From positions 11,421,001 through 11,485,000 of the forward strand of contig NC_092198.1 of the NCBI RefSeq assembly GCF_043641665.1: a DNA stretch of 64,000 bases. Direction: 5' to 3'. The notes under the pieces are model-generated. The model saw only the letters and a program-made list of their open reading frames with translations, ran no database searches and was not told where the DNA came from. Positions 48,141 through 60,561 of this stretch are shown in pieces (the first letter of the stretch is position 1; every line of letters starts with the position of its first letter). A program made the position numbers and the translations under genes. The DNA is from Enoplosus armatus. Lineage: Eukaryota > Chordata > Actinopteri > Centrarchiformes > Enoplosidae.

Positions 48141-51100
48141 CTGATAATATGCCTATGTGGTGCCAAAGAAAGATGGTCATGGCTGAATAATAAAACTGAC
48201 AAGATGGGACATGAGCTGGCGCCACCAGTTGTAATATTTCCCTAAAATGTGTTTAGCCCATTTTAGTCCTGTTATTCACATTAAAAATGCAGCTCGCATA
48301 AAATAAACACATTGCAGATTTATCGTCTGCCTTGCCTGGATGTCCACGCCCATCTGTCGTCTGTAGACTATTTTAATTGCAGTCTTTTCCATCACTATTA
48401 CCTCACATTATCTGTTAACACAACATGTAAACACACCTTATTTCTTCTAGTACTAGCCTGCAATTTATGCAACAGATATGGAAACGTTTTTTGATTGTAG
48501 ACATTTAGGCTAAAAACTGCTGCTTTTCCCACATTTGATGATCATCTGATTACAGTTTAGTTTGTGTGAGGGAGGACTTCTTTATGCTGGCCATTATTTT
48601 CAGTGGGCTACTCATTTTTCCTGACCACAGCCCTTTGAATAAGTGGCTGACGCTCAGAAGGACTTTCACAGATGTACGGAGGGATGAGCTCCACGCTAAC
48701 AGATGATGACTGGCTGCTGTCAGGGTTACAAGGCTGCTAATTTATCTTTGGTGACGTCCTCAGACATGCGGCACCATGTTCTTTGGTATGCTTGGGTACG
48801 CAAGCTCACAAAGGCAGGACATGCATGTGCACTCACACACAAGCCATCTTCATCATCATTATCTCAGCTCAGGTCAGCACCAAGAGAGGCATAAATATTC
48901 TCACATTTTCAAATTTCGACTACTGTTTTGTTTGGTAGGAATTTTTGCACACACTACAAACATCGGGTCAGTATCTACCGTGGTCATAACCATTCCTGGC
49001 ACTTTTCTGAATTGCAGTGACAGTTTGGTCTTCAATCATGGCCCTTGGGAGAAGAATAACAAGTGTTAGTTGGGGGGTCTGCAGAGGTGACTCAAGGCTG
49101 AGGCCTGACCTTGGAGCTGAGCAGCACTCTTCTGTACATGTCACCAAGGCATTACTGATGTGATGAGTTGTTTGTGTGTTGTGTGTGATGTGTGAAGGCA
49201 GGTCGTGACACCTATTTCGTCAACCTGGAAAGCTTTGACCCATTCCAGCCATAGACTGTATCTAAAAGCAAGGTATTCTGAGATGCCAGCCTTTTGTTTT
49301 CTAGATTATATTATCCATATAAAAATGGAAAAAGTGCTACAAAAAACTAAATATAGCAGAATTCAAATCTCTCAAAGACATCCTTTTATGAATATATGAC
49401 ATCACAATAATCAAAAAAAAAGTGGATCTTCATCCCAAGTGGTGCTCAAGTTAATAGCATTGTTTGCCTGTTTATGCTCAGCATAAGAATTCTCCCATAT
49501 CACATATCCTGTGATTGTATTTGACAGACTTCAGGAAACTTCCTGTCAAAGCTGATGATATATTTCTATCCATTTGGCAAGGTTATAGGTGCTCCAGTGT
49601 CTGTGTATTGAAGTACATATTGGGTGATGCTCCTGGAAAGGCAGCTGGGAATACAGATTACTTCTCTCTCTGTCAACCTGGGCCTGTGATTAATAGTGAC
49701 GAGCCATGCCGGGGTATTGAGGATATTGGCCTGGACGCTGTTTCATCTGTTAAGTGAATGACAGATTAGGAGCTGGCTCACGTTAGCTGTCGTCGCCTTG
49801 AGAGCACATGGATGTTAGTCATACATACTAAAAACCTATTTCTAAAGGGAAGAGAAGGAAAACAAATCATGTGATCAAAGGTACGAGACGTGGATATCTT
49901 GATCTACTGCAGGTGCCATATAAGTCACCGTGGTTTGCATGAATCTAGCTATCTCTCTACAATATCTATCTATGATGGTGATACTGAATCAGGGTAGAAA
50001 CTCATTGATTGTCCTGTAATATATGACTCCCCTGGTTAAGCCATTGATTACTGTCTTGGCAGAAACATGGGTGTGGGGATAAAATATGCGATCATCAACA
50101 TATTAATTATACTTCAAATGACCCTCCCCCTATTCAAGCAGTAAGCCACATCATAGCCACAGGACATTACACAATGTCACACTGGTGATCAATAACAGCA
50201 AACAGCTGCTTCAGGGGTGATAAATATTTCGCCAAATAAGTGTTTTCATTAGGAATTTTGTTACACATGGGAAGAAATTCTTGTTGCAGATTTACTGTTT
50301 TTCAGAAGTGAGAATTTACTTTCTCTAATGCTCATTTTCCTCCTAACAACAACTCTTTATTGGAAGTGTCACATTATAACAAGCGTCAAGAATCCACTGC
50401 TCCTAAATAGCTTTGACAGCACTGCTTAAATTTATGTTGTAATTGCATCACAGACGAATAAACGCCATGAGTTTTGTTTGGCAAGGTTGAGCGGGTGAAG
50501 TATTAAGACGCTAAATTTCCCCTCTGTGAATTTCATTCCCCTAGTCAGCATTGCAAACAAAATGACAGCTAAGCATCTCACACACCTACAGCAAACTGCA
50601 AACAGCAGCAATTTTTTAAACAGCCTTTAGACTGGGGCAGTTTTGATGTGGCGTGTTGCTATGACACCAGTCACCCCACTTACCGGCTGTGATGTCTCCC
50701 TGATGAAACGCCTGCTGGTCAATATCGGCCGCCTCCTGCCTTCCATTTTAAAAAGACGCAATTACCTCTAATTGTAATCACAGCTGTCAGAGAAGCAGAG
50801 GAAGAAACGAGTGGCCGGCGAATCGTGGTTTTCCAATTTAATGGTGGCCCAAACCTCAAAGTAAAAGTGATGAAGATTACAAACAGCTTGGATTAATTAT
50901 TCAGATGAAGGGTAATCCTGGCCCCAGGTGATGAGGAAGGGTGGACTGTACATCAATCGTGTGTCTCCTCTCAGGATTCAAGATGTCAGAGATAGCTGTT
51001 GGTTGGTGGTGTTTATGGCAAGTAGCCACGTATAAAATGTTTGGAGGTGGGAGGGAGGAATAATTGACATGTCACCCATGAGATAGTACCTCATCCTCCT

Positions 51101-52299
51101 TCTCCCCTCCGAAGTTAAGAGATTTATGATGTAGTGATTTACAGACATTTACAGGTCTGCCATCATGCACTTGTTTTGCAGGAGCCTCTCTCTATCAAGG
51201 CTTTGCAGTCCAGAGAAAATAAAAAATATTTGGCATTGCTCTGCACACAGCAGAGAACTGTTGTCCCTGCACCCACAGAACGTGCAAGGTGTTTCAGAAG
51301 GAGCTAACTTCCTCGTGTCTACCTATTATTTTTCAACAATGCCATTTCAGGTCATCTTGGTAACGCTAATTAGACAAACCTCAAGTTCAAGGCAAACTTT
51401 GGGTTCACAAGCAACAAGAATCCAAACACTCCTTGTGCCATTTGACCTCTTGCTCTCTGTCACTTGCGACTCTCACAATATGAGCATAAAAAGTGTCCTC
51501 TGTGACCTCAACAGTGCGGTGATTTTAATTCGATGAGTAGTTTTTGGCAAGTAAACTTCCGCTGACATTCTGTCCTTGTTTGAAATGCAAAATAAATCAG
51601 TTATTGATTAACAGTGCAAGATGTATGTGTGCAGACTAGCATCCTGTGCTCTGTTTAAAGCGAGAAGTCCACTTGATAAAAGCTATTATAACCTTCATGC
51701 CCGACAAACATGGCATTCAGAATAATGGCTAAACTCTTCAGTGTTGACTGCAGCCATAAAAATCAATTGGGAAATGTCATTTGGCCATATGACTGGAAAA
51801 TATGGCCTTTTTAATAGTTCTGAATATTACAAGGGAGAGAGAACAGACATCACAATATTAAACTATGTCTATTTCAGACAAATGACTTTGATAATTAATA
51901 GCAGATTTGCATGAAAACGTCATTCAGGATAAAGTCAAATTAGCTGTAGGACAAAGCCAGACAATATTCATCACAACCTTAGTTGTTGCCTCCATAACTC
52001 GATTCTCATCCATGTCCGTGTCAACCTTGATTTTGTTTTTAGCCTAAGAATGTAGTAGTACTGAAGAAACAGATTAAACACATCTATTGTCTGCACCATT
52101 CAGAATTAAAAACAATGACTACTGAAGTCACAAGAAGACTGTGTATTACTGGTTCATTTTCAAATTGAGTACGACGCTGTTTTTTCTGCCCTCACTATGA
52201 AACACACTTCCAATAAGGTTGATGACAGCAGCATTTGCAAAACTGCAAAAATACTATTGTACAAAAAATTCAATGATAGTAACTACAAATCAGAAAAAT

Positions 52300-52730
52300 A
52301 GAGCACAGCCATGCTAGCGGGTCTGTGAGGCTGTACTTAGGCACAGCTGTGCTTTGAGCTAAATGCTAACATCAGCATGCTAACATGCTCACAGTGACAA
52401 TGCTGACATGCTGATGTTTAGCAGGTATGTTTACCATGTTCATCATCTTAGTTTAGCTTGCTAGCATGCTAACATTGGCTAATCATAATCAACACAAAGT
52501 GCAGCTGAGGCTGATGGGAATGTCTTCAGTTTTGCAGGTATTTGGTCATAAAGTATTTTTAATTTTGACCCGATGGTAGCGCTGGATAAAAAATTCCTCC
52601 AACAGTTTTCAGATTTCACTAAAGAGTACAAGATTTCATTAAAAACCAAAAATTGAAAGGTCAGGGGATCAGCAAAGTCAGTAGGATACATTGTCTGGGA
52701 AAACCTTTCCATGTAAATTTTGACCTCACA
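52300..52730 (+). repeat. Interspersed repeat family C, long copy
   Basis: It begins cacagccatgctagcgggtc and continues gagctaaatgctaacatcag, catgctaacatgctcacag, ctgatgtttagcaggtatg, gctgatgggaatgtcttcag, ttgcaggtatttggtcata and aaggtcaggggatcagcaaa. It aligns along its length with 55985-56465. Confidence 0.8.
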
Positions 52731-52804
52731 TTATGTAACATGTACAGTATATCATATAGTGTGGTACAAATCTGATCTGTAGTTCAAGAAACAGTACAGT
52801 ACAT

Positions 52805-52965
52805 GACGCATGGGTTGTGTCCGTTCACTACTCCCTATATATTAGAGAATAATTTACCTGATAGTGAGCAGGGCTCTATAGTGCATACATTTCACACACA
52901 GAATTCAGACATTGAAATAAAATGGTGGACAGTAATATTTTAAGTGCACTATATATGTTGTTTAA
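52805..52965. repeat. Interspersed repeat relic (cactatatagtgc type)
   Basis: tgtgtccgttcactactccc, gctctatagtgcatac and agtgcactatatatg resemble a teleost repeat. A shorter related piece lies at about 2950-3025. Confidence 0.45.
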
Positions 52966-55900
52966 CATATTGTAGACTAATGCATTAGTCAACCTGTATG
53001 GGCTCAATATTTCACATAGCACAGATACCAAAACAACAATTACTGTCACTCATGTAAGACGCTCTTATTTGATTCATCAACATCCAATTACTATAAACTG
53101 TATTCAACACATCATCGCTTGTCTTATGGGGTTAGTCATAACGGCTGATATTCCCTTTAAATGATGGTTCTCATTGATCAGCCAAAAACCAATGACCTTG
53201 TATCATGAAAGGACACGTAGGCTGCATGGATGAGGTCCACTAACCAAAGTAAAACATGGACTCGAGGTTTGAAAAAGGTTACAAATGTCTTCATTAACAT
53301 GTTATATTGGTTTTAAAGACGGTAGTATATCTCAAAGTATGGCTGTCTTTGAAAATCACTTTGAGAAGTCTGTTTATAAGACTCTTGCAGCACGATCTGT
53401 ACCGTGAAAAAACATTTTACTCAAATATGAAATACTATATGAAGGTGAACTTGCTCAGGAAATAAATAAATAAATAGTTTGATGTTCATCCTTGGACAAA
53501 CTGTCGTTTATTCCGGGGTTTTTTTTCTGAAATAAGTTTTGATACAGAATAATGAAAGCCTATGGTAGGACGCAATTGATGAGATTGTGACCCTTGGCCA
53601 GCCTCAAACGTATTTAATTTATGGTCTGCAATATTACACTATGGTGCACTGCCAAACAGCGATATGACACTGAGAAAAATAAATTTCAATTTCAGCTTCT
53701 CATTATTATTATTTCTTATTATATTATTTTCTTCTCCACAGTGTTCCTTATTTACATATCCACTGACCGTAGAAAAGACACCTAGCTAATGAGAAACTGT
53801 GCTTGCCATTCTCCATCTCCACTGCTTGAGGCCAGGTTTAGATTGGCTGAGTATCACTAGAAACATACATACTGTGGCTTTCCTTTTTTTCCCCTAATTT
53901 TATTTTTTTCCACCATTACTTCCTTATCACTGACTTGTTTGTCATATCCTTCTCTGGGATTTTTAATTCAGTGTTATATGGCTAAGAAATGCATTAAGAT
54001 CATTTTTTTTTAAATTTGTATAACACCCATAAGTTAACTTGCTGGTCTGAACTAACTTGGCTGCCTCCTGTACACTGCAGACAGGTAGTTTCAGTGCTTC
54101 ACAAGCATTCATTTCATCGTTCTTGTTTTGCATCGACAATACAGATTTCTACAAGATACATCAGCTGCAAACAAATGAAAATGCAGTCCACAGACCATTT
54201 ACATTTATCGCACCATCAGTAATAAACCCTGCTAAAAACACCGCTGCACACTGCAACGCAAAGGCTTTGTATTGATGTTTGTGTAAAAGAGAATATAAAT
54301 AATGCATTTTATCTAAAATGAAATTGGATTCCCATTCATAGCGAGCAATGGGAGCTGGGACGTATTGTTCTCTAATCTCTTCGTTGATTCCTCAGCAGCA
54401 GCGACGGTTGGTGTTGAGGGTGTATACCACACCTGATTAGTACAATCACTTTGCTGCTCCAGTATAAACAATGGGAAGGAGAAGTGTCCAGGACAGCAAA
54501 GTGGATTTTAATGGTGCCAACCCTGCATCAGCGGGAGAGAGGGCACAGTGTGTGTTTGTGTGTATGTGTGTCTTTGAGGCTCGGGGTTGACTGAGTGATG
54601 GTGAAAGACAGAAAATAAATTCTAAAAAAACATATGTTCAATTGTGTACATGTCTCTCCTATGTGCACCTGAAGTACTCACAAAAGAGTTGTCATGCTGT
54701 TCAGGAAACAGCTTTCAAGATAACTGTGAGCAGATCTATGATAACATCTGTGTTGTGAGATCCATTGTGTGCAGAGCCAAATATAGCAACATCAAAATAG
54801 GGGGCATATTTACAGTGGCTCTGGCGAGGCAGTTCATCACACATTCATGCAGAGTTTCTTATGTCAGAAATGTTCTGTGAGCCCTCTGAAAACAGATGTA
54901 CAGAAACGATGTCCATCAGGTGCAGCTACATCAAAATTCTTGCACTGCTTCTCCCCTAAGCTTCCACACCCAATGTGGGTGTACTACAAAATGGGGACTT
55001 TGAAAGATATCTAAGAGAAGGAGCTTTGCCTCCAGTGATACAGCTTTAGATTTAAGAGGTAAACCTTGAGCACTTCCTCTTAAACAGACTTTTTTAACAC
55101 CACTACATCCGTGTTACTGTGCTCTGCCCAGTGCTCCAGAGTTTCTCTTTCTTCTCTATCAGTGCACCTACTAAGCACAGGTAGAGCCTCACTGCTGGCT
55201 AATGTGCTATGACCCCAGCGATATGGCTCTCAATGTGCTGGGCGATAAGATCAATATGGCTCACATCACCCCGCGGGCCTCCAAATGCCTGGGTTCTCTC
55301 TGTAGGGATTTCAGTGCAAGATTACAAACAGAGATTTGATGACAATTCACTTCACAAGCTATGAAGTTATGAAACCCAATCAGTTTCATAACAAGTGGTA
55401 CCAAGTTCCAATCAGAGTTGCAGTTAGAAAGTGAAGACAGATTACTGCAGTGGACTTTAGAGCTCCTCATCTAATCAGCTGGCTATGAACACCGGCTCGC
55501 TTTAGACGTACTGACAGAGAGAGACCACGCCAATGTGCTCTTCCACTACAGAGAGGTAATACAAAGTGGCATCTTCACTCACAGGGCACAGGAGAAATGT
55601 GAAATTACCCATACCACCTGCCCCATGGTCTTTGCCACGCTTGCTTTCAAGATAATGAATTTCTGCAGGCGGACTCATTGAAGGGAGCGCCATTTCACCA
55701 CACTGCACAGCTGCAGCACTTCAGCAGCAGAAATATTTCTAACTGGGCTCATTTGGCATAGATACTGTAACAGGAAAGATCATTTTGACACACTGCAAAA
55801 GACTTCAGAGTCATCTTGTCAGAGCAAAACTAAATTAGAAGTAAAAAGGTCAAACGTGTTTTCCAGGAAAGTGTTCTGTTCAGTTATTTAATATTCATCA

Positions 55901-55984
55901 TATACAACTGGTGGTGGTACATAGTACAGTAAAACACTGAGTAGCACATAATGCAATCTATGTATATAATGTTGGCTATGAAAA

Positions 55985-56465
55985 ACAAGACTAAGAGTCT
56001 ACAGACATGCTAGCAGCTCTGTGAGCATGTACGTATGCAGAGAGGTGCTCTGAGCTAAATGCTAAAGTCAGCATGCTAACATGCTCACAATGACAATGCT
56101 AACATGCTGATATTTAGCAGGTAATTTATATAATATAATACAATGTTTAGCATGTTCACCATCCTAGGGTAGCATTTTAGCATACTAGCATTTGCTAAGT
56201 ATCCAAAACACAATGATAGGAATATCATTAGTTTTGCAGGTATTTGGTATTAGGAGTATTGGACACATTACATTTTTGACCAGATGATGGCTCTGGATCA
56301 CAAAGTCAGGGGATCCCCAAATGTATTACAATTAATCCTGAGGGGAACATGGATGTCTGGCTTCATGGCAATCCATTTATTCGTTGTCAGGACATTTCAC
56401 ACAAAACCACAACTGTCAAACCTCATGGTGGAGCCAGAGGAAAAATCAGGGGATCAAAGTCATTA
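55985..56465 (+). repeat. Interspersed repeat family C, long copy
   Basis: agagtctacagacatgctag, cagctctgtgagcatgtac, gctaaatgctaaagtcagc, atgctaacatgctcacaatg, gaccagatgatggctctgg, atgtctggcttcatggcaat and cctcatggtggagccagag. The same order of blocks as the 52.3-kb copy, extending further at the 3' side. Confidence 0.8.
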
Positions 56466-58147
56466 ATATTCATCCCTCTAACCCTAACCCTGTGATGAGG
56501 TTAAGCAGAGTATAACCTAACATGCATATGTGTAACGCCCTACATCACTGTCAGAGGCCACAGAAAACTGCAATAAAGTGTGCATTAGTGCCTGAGTTTG
56601 TTAGAGAGCTTCCTTAGGCCTCCTAATACAGACAAGACTGAGGCTCCAGAAGCCTGCTTAGTTATTGAATTTGTCAAACACAAACACAAGACAGAGAGAC
56701 AGAAAACTGTTTAGGGTTTTTTACATTGTTATGGGGCCCTTTCTGAGTTTAATTAATTTCTCAGCCTTGGGAGAAATTACCTCTCTGGGGTGTTGGGAAA
56801 CTTCTCTATTGATGATGAACACTGGAGGCTATCAAAACTGTCAGTCACGAGCAAGACTTAAGGGCTAAAAACATTATTAGTCATGCCCCCTGTTTCTCCT
56901 CACAGTGGAAGTACATTCTTCACTCTGTCACTGCTTTCCATCACCTTAATCTTGCAGTAATTAGCACCTAATAGGTCCATTTGTCACACTACAGGAGCAT
57001 GGAGGCCTTTGATAGACGGTGATTAATCTGTTTCAAAATAGCAGTTGTTGGTTCTTTGTGGTCTACATTTATTCTGAGATTTGATGGATCATTTATTCAT
57101 TCTCCAACTCGCAAATGTAAATTGAAATAACCTTATGTTCTGTGTCGTTTCTGCATTTGTTTGGTCATTCATTTGTCACTGGGTAACAATTTTACAGGGT
57201 GGACTGTTTAGGAGAGTTACGGTACAGTTTGAAGGGTCAAAAGTCAGTCCAGCCTCTTATATAGTATATATAATGTCTTAATTAATTAATGAATTAATTC
57301 AATAGCCTCTGATGATAGCATGCAGCATTTTTGGAGTTCGAAAAAAAAAGTCAAGATATCTTAACCTCTGCTTCTTAGATTTTGACTACTTGTTTTCTAA
57401 TTTGCCTCAACTAAATTGCTGTAGTGCCCCTTTAAGGTAACACAGAGTAAACAGGCAGTTCGGTAGAAGTCAAACAAGCCTCAGCAGCTTTAGGCTTGTG
57501 TGCTGTACATTCACTTAGAAGTATCCATGATGTTTTAACTCAACAATTATCAACACATGAATTAAATTAATTAATTAAGTTTGCTCCATGGTTTAGAGGA
57601 GAGCAGCATTAATCTGCATACAGGAACAGTAATTATTTGGTCTACATCAGACACGCCTCACACTTATAGTTCATTTGTCAAATTGACTCAGACATATTTT
57701 GATAGGATCAAGATGTTTTCTTTGCCAGAGGTAAATGAGATTAATGGTTTACATTTCACTCAAATACTGAAAAGGTATCATAAATCTGTGTTTTATGTTG
57801 TCATAAGCTTTTTTAAGTGAGGGTTGTGAGACTGACAACAGCACAGTGCTTCAGGAGCACTTATGATAAAACCTATAGACTTAATTCAAATAAGTTGTCA
57901 AATGGGAAGTACAAAATGTATTTGTAGCAAACAATAAATCATCCGGGATTCCTTAATTGACTTTCCCTTTAAGGGACTCAGATGTCCTCTCACTTTCACT
58001 TACTGTGATGAGAATGAATTAGGGAATTGCACAGAGCTGCAGAGTGCTTCCTGAAAGTCCTCTATAAAGTTTGTATCTAAGACCTGCCTATAAGAAGTAC
58101 AGGATCTTCCCCTGTGTAAATCTACAAACAATCCCATTGTTTATTTA

Positions 58148-58364
58148 CAGTGCATCCGGAAAGTATTCACAGCGCTTCACTTTTTCCACATTTTGTTATG
58201 TTGCAGCCTTATACCAAAATGGATTAAATTCATTTTTTTCCTCAAAATTCTACACACAACACCCCATAATGACAACGTGAAAAAAGTTTTTTTGAGATTT
58301 TTGCAAATTTATTAAAAATAAAAAACCTGAGAAATCACATGTACATAAGTATTCACAGCCTTTG
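58148..58364 (+). repeat. Tc1 left terminal inverted repeat (217 bp)
   Basis: It starts CAGTGCATCC after a TA dinucleotide and ends ttgc. Direct repeats aagtattcacagcgctt (58161-58177) and aagtattcacagcctt (58347-58362) are the likely transposase sites. Confidence 0.93.
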
Positions 58365-58365
58365 C

Positions 58366-59406
58366 TCAATACTTTGTTGATGCACCTTTGGCAGCAATTA
58401 CAGCCTCAAGTCTTTTTGAATATGATGCCACAAGCTTGGCACACCTATCTTTGGGCAGTTTCACCCATTCCTCTTTGCAGCACCTCTCAAGCTCCATCAG
58501 GTTGGATGGGAAGCGTCGGTGCACAGCCATTTTCAGATCTCTCCAGAGATGTTCAATCGGATTCAAGTCTGGGCTCTGGCTGGGCCACTCAAGGACATTC
58601 ACAGAGTTGTCCTGAAGCCACTCCTTTGATATCTTGGCTGTGTGCTTAGGGTCGTTGTCCTGCTGAAAGATAAACCGTCGCCCCAGTCTGAGGTCAAGAG
58701 CGCTCTGGAGCAGGTTTTCATCCAGGATGTCTCTGTACTTTGCTGCATTCATCTTTCCCTCTATCCTGACTAGTCTCCCAGTTCCTGCCGCTGAAAAACA
58801 TCCCCACAGCATGATGCTGCCACCACCATGCTTCACTGTAGGGATGGTATTGGCCTGGTGATGAGCAGTGCCTGGTTTCCTCCAAACGTGACGCCTGGCA
58901 TTCACACCAAAGAGTTCAATCTTTGTCTCATCAGACCAGAGAATTTTGTTTCTCATGGTCTGAGAGTCCTTCAGGTGCCTTTTGGCAAACTCCAGGCGGG
59001 CTGCTATGTGCCTTTTACTAAGGAGTGGCTTCCGTCTGGCCACTCTACCATACAGGCCTGATTGGTGGATTGCTGCAGAGATGGTTGTCCTTCTGGAAGG
59101 TTCTCCTCTCTCCACAGAGGAACTCTGGAGCTCTGACAGAGTGACCATCGGGTTCTTGGTCACCTCCCTGACTAAGGCCCTTCTCCCCCGATTACTCAGT
59201 TTAGATGGCCGGCCAGCTCTAGAAAGAGTCCTGGTGGTTCCGAACTTCTTCCACTTACGGATGATGGAGGCCACTGTGCTCATTGGGACCTTCAAAGCAG
59301 CAGAAATTTTTCTGTAACCTTCCCCAGATTTGTGCCTCGAGACAATCCTGTCTCGGAGGTCTACAGACAATTCCTTTGACTTCATGCTTGGTTTGTGCTC
59401 TGACAT
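58366..59406 (-). CDS. Tc1-family transposase, full length, 346 aa
   Basis: An uninterrupted 346-codon ORF. The N-terminal paired-type DNA-binding region has two helix-turn-helix parts (about residues 10-60, DLRDRIVSRHKSGEGYRKIS; about 75-125) joined by a GRPSKLS segment, the AT-hook-like GRPR position of Tc1 proteins. The catalytic DDE domain shows ILWSDETKIELFG (Asp159), FIFQQDNDPKHTA (Asp250) and SPDLNPIEHLW (Glu285). Asp250 to Glu285 leaves 34 residues, so DD34E. The glycine-rich box is VKHGGGSIMLWGCFSA. The length is normal for the family. It cuts and pastes the element at TA sites in the nucleus. All signature motifs are intact, so activity is possible but unproven. The coding sequence stops two bases inside the left inverted repeat boundary. 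Confidence 0.97.
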   Translation of the reverse strand: MSEHKPSMKSKELSVDLRDRIVSRHKSGEGYRKISAALKVPMSTVASIIRKWKKFGTTRTLSRAGRPSKLSNRGRRALVREVTKNPMVTLSELQSSSVERGEPSRRTTISAAIHQSGLYGRVARRKPLLSKRHIAARLEFAKRHLKDSQTMRNKILWSDETKIELFGVNARRHVWRKPGTAHHQANTIPTVKHGGGSIMLWGCFSAAGTGRLVRIEGKMNAAKYRDILDENLLQSALDLRLGRRFIFQQDNDPKHTAKISKEWLQDNSVNVLEWPSQSPDLNPIEHLWRDLKMAVHRRFPSNLMELERCCKEEWVKLPKDRCAKLVASYSKRLEAVIAAKGASTKY

Positions 59407-59567
59407 GCACTGTCAACTGTGGGACCTTATATAGACAGGTGTGTGCCTTTCCAAATCATGTCCAATCAACTGAATTTACCACAGGTGGACTCCAATTAAG
59501 CTGCAGAAACATCTCAAGGATGATCAGTGGAAACAGGATGCACCTGAGCTCAATTTTGAGCTTCATG

Positions 59568-59784
59568 GCAAAGGCTGTGAATACTTATGTACATGTGATT
59601 TCTTAGTTTTTTATTTTTAATAAATTTGCAAAAATTTCAAAAAAACTTTTTTCACATTGTCATTATGGGGTGTTGTGTGTAGAATTTTGAGGAAAAAAAT
59701 GTATTTAATCCATTTTGGAATAAGGGTGTAACATAACAAAATGTGGAAAAAGTGAAGCGCCGTGAATACTTTCCGGATGCACTG
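59568..59784 (-). repeat. Tc1 right terminal inverted repeat (217 bp)
   Basis: Inverse of 58148-58364 with about nine differences including one small indel. Inner direct repeat near 59571-59586, outer near 59755-59771. The outer repeat here carries one substitution relative to the left end. Confidence 0.93.
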
Positions 59785-59834
59785 TATAACCAGTTGAGTT
59801 ATCATAGTATAATAGTTATCATAATATAATTTCA

Positions 59835-60065
59835 TTGGTGACTAATCTGCTGATTATTTTCTTATTTTCTTGATTTCAGCTATAAAACGTCACAAAATTC
59901 ACAATCACAATTTTCTAAAGTTATTATCTCCAAATGTCTTGTTTTGTAGAACCAACAGACCCCCCAAAGATAATTAGTTTACTATCACAGAAGACCATAA
60001 AAAGCAGAGCATTCTTACATTTGAGAAGCTGGAACCAGATAATTTTGGGTATTTTCAGTTCTAAT
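59835..60065 (-). repeat. Interspersed repeat family A, copy 4
   Basis: ttagtttactatcacagaag, acatttgagaagctggaacc and gggtattttcagttct match, in reverse, the family A copies. It starts about 50 bp after the right end of the Tc1 element. Confidence 0.68.
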
Positions 60066-60279
60066 TTAATGCTAACAATATTTCTGCCTTTATCTTCAAT
60101 ATTCCTGGTGTTCTGTGATCAAGCCTACACCACTTTTCGTCTCATGCCTCTCCCAAAGTGTTGAGTGGCAGCACTAAAAACCTCCAGAGAATTTGGGGAG
60201 TGACTCCTCCACCTCTAAAAAAAACATTTGGTAGTAATATTTCCTCACTGGGCCACAATCGCCTCTTTCCTGAACTGTA

Positions 60280-60561
60280 GGCGGCATGGTGACGCAGTGG
60301 TTAGCACTGTCGCACGGGAGGTGAAGCTGGTTAGAGCGGGTTGGGGGTTCGATCCCCGGCTGCCCCCGTCATGTCGAAGTGTCCTTGAGCAAGACACTGA
60401 ACCCTAAGTTGCTCCCGATGGAGACCAGCACCTTGCATGGCAGCTCGGTCGACATTGGTGTGTGAATGTGTGAGTGAATGGGTGAATGAGACTTAGCTGT
60501 AAAGCGCTTTGGGAACCGTGAAGGTTGAAAAGCGCTATATAAATTAGATAATTTACCATTT
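60280..60561 (+). mobile_element. tRNA-derived SINE
   Basis: The head ggcggcatggtgacgcagtg with gtggttagcactg (A-box-like) and GGTTCGATCCC (60346-60356, a good pol III B box) shows tRNA ancestry. The body gtgtccttgagcaagacact and tgtgtgaatgtgtgagtgaa, and the tail gcgctatataaatt then atttaccattt, are those of a common teleost SINE. It is not a functional tRNA: no cloverleaf is maintained outside the box regions. Confidence 0.88.

Larger units (their letters stand above)
58148..59784 (-). mobile_element. Tc1/mariner DNA transposon, apparently complete (1,637 bp)
   Basis: The outer ends are cagtgcatccggaaagtatt and its inverted partner, each flanked by TA (58146-58147, 59785-59786), the target duplication of this superfamily. 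The inverted repeats are 217 bp (58148-58364 and 59568-59784) and differ at about nine positions (roughly 96% identity). Each contains two direct repeats of aagtattcacag (outer near 58161 and 59771; inner near 58347 and 59586), the IR/DR arrangement known from fish Tc1 elements such as Sleeping Beauty relatives. One uninterrupted transposase gene lies between them on the minus strand. Confidence 0.96.

Noticed and set aside
51165..51536. 123-codon plus-strand ORF
   Set aside because: Composition and lack of splice signals suggest chance.
58362..59317. Several plus-strand ORFs antisense to the transposase
   Set aside because: Shadows of the 346-aa transposase, which carries all the family motifs.
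60296..60360. Possible tRNA gene
   Set aside because: A- and B-box motifs are present but the acceptor and anticodon arms do not form. It is the head of a SINE.
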